This document shows, piece by piece, positions 13,806-13,825 of a DNA stretch of 13,825 nt (the stretch's first letter is position 1; every line of letters starts with the position of its first letter). The stretch lies in contig JACQCN010000260.1 of assembly GCA_016201575.1 (NCBI GenBank), forward strand, positions 1 through 13,825, written 5' to 3'. The position numbers and the translations under genes are program-made. Origin of the DNA: Candidatus Rokuibacteriota bacterium (GTDB lineage Bacteria; Methylomirabilota; Methylomirabilia; Rokubacteriales; CSP1-6). The notes under the pieces were generated by a model, which was not told the origin of the DNA, ran no database searches, and saw nothing but the letters and a program-made list of their open reading frames with translations.

Positions 13806-13825
13806 ATGACGGAAGAGCGTCAGGG
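13806..13825 (+). CDS. Possible start of a further gene, cut by the window end
   Basis: An ATG at 13806 follows GAGGG (13793-13797) at eight-base spacing, and the frame reads MTEERQ to the end of the window. Only six codons are visible, so nothing can be said about the product. The position just after the repeat element mirrors the SDR gene after the long copy. Confidence 0.35.

Overview
The window is a GC-rich (roughly 70%), densely packed chromosomal segment of a bacterium. Genes overlap or lie a few bases apart, and many start with GTG or TTG. The gene content is CaiB/BaiF CoA-transferases, enoyl-CoA hydratases, SDR dehydrogenases, an LLM-type flavin oxidoreductase and an SCP2 protein. Together these suggest an environmental heterotroph with large acyl-CoA metabolism. 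My best guess is a soil or subsurface lineage such as Candidatus Rokubacteria/Methylomirabilota, or a comparable high-GC group. That is inference from gene style only, because no rRNA or other marker gene is present.

Layout. (1) 163-2044, plus strand: a small protein with a histone-like basic tail, a Sir2-family NAD-dependent deacylase and a 2-keto-4-pentenoate hydratase-type FAH-superfamily enzyme, all overlapping by a few bases. (2) 2045-2249: a non-coding GC-rich repeat element, a short relative of which lies at 13730-13791. (3) 2250-4651, plus strand: an SDR oxidoreductase, an enoyl-CoA hydratase with an odd N-terminus that contains a strong hairpin, a Nudix CoA pyrophosphatase and a 54-residue cysteine-rich protein. 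(4) 4652-5068: a stretch of visibly lower GC holding the N-terminal stump of a DNA methyltransferase that stops abruptly. (5) 5069-6203, minus strand: a lipoprotein-type SppA protease followed by a 49-residue conserved-looking small protein. (6) 6286-8844, plus strand: a class III CoA-transferase, a cupin and a PLP-dependent threonine dehydratase/serine racemase. (7) 8942-9877, minus strand: an LLM flavin/F420 oxidoreductase, convergent with the dehydratase. (8) 9951-13729, plus strand: a TetR/FadR-like regulator with a near-consensus promoter and a perfect 14-bp palindrome, then enoyl-CoA hydratase, SDR, SCP2 protein and a second CoA-transferase. A further gene may begin at 13806.

How the genes work together. 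Region 8 looks like an acyl-CoA-responsive regulon: the regulator probably represses its own operon until an acyl-CoA ligand binds. The operon supplies CoA transfer, hydration, dehydrogenation and lipid carriage for an unidentified acyl substrate. Regions 3 and 6 carry further acyl-CoA enzymes, and the Nudix enzyme may trim CoA pools. I found no CRISPR array, tRNA, rRNA, complete mobile element or obviously new multi-gene system. The items most worth a second look are the basic-tailed protein coupled to the sirtuin, the dispersed intergenic repeat, the hairpin inside the first enoyl-CoA hydratase, the methyltransferase remnant and the TetR operator.
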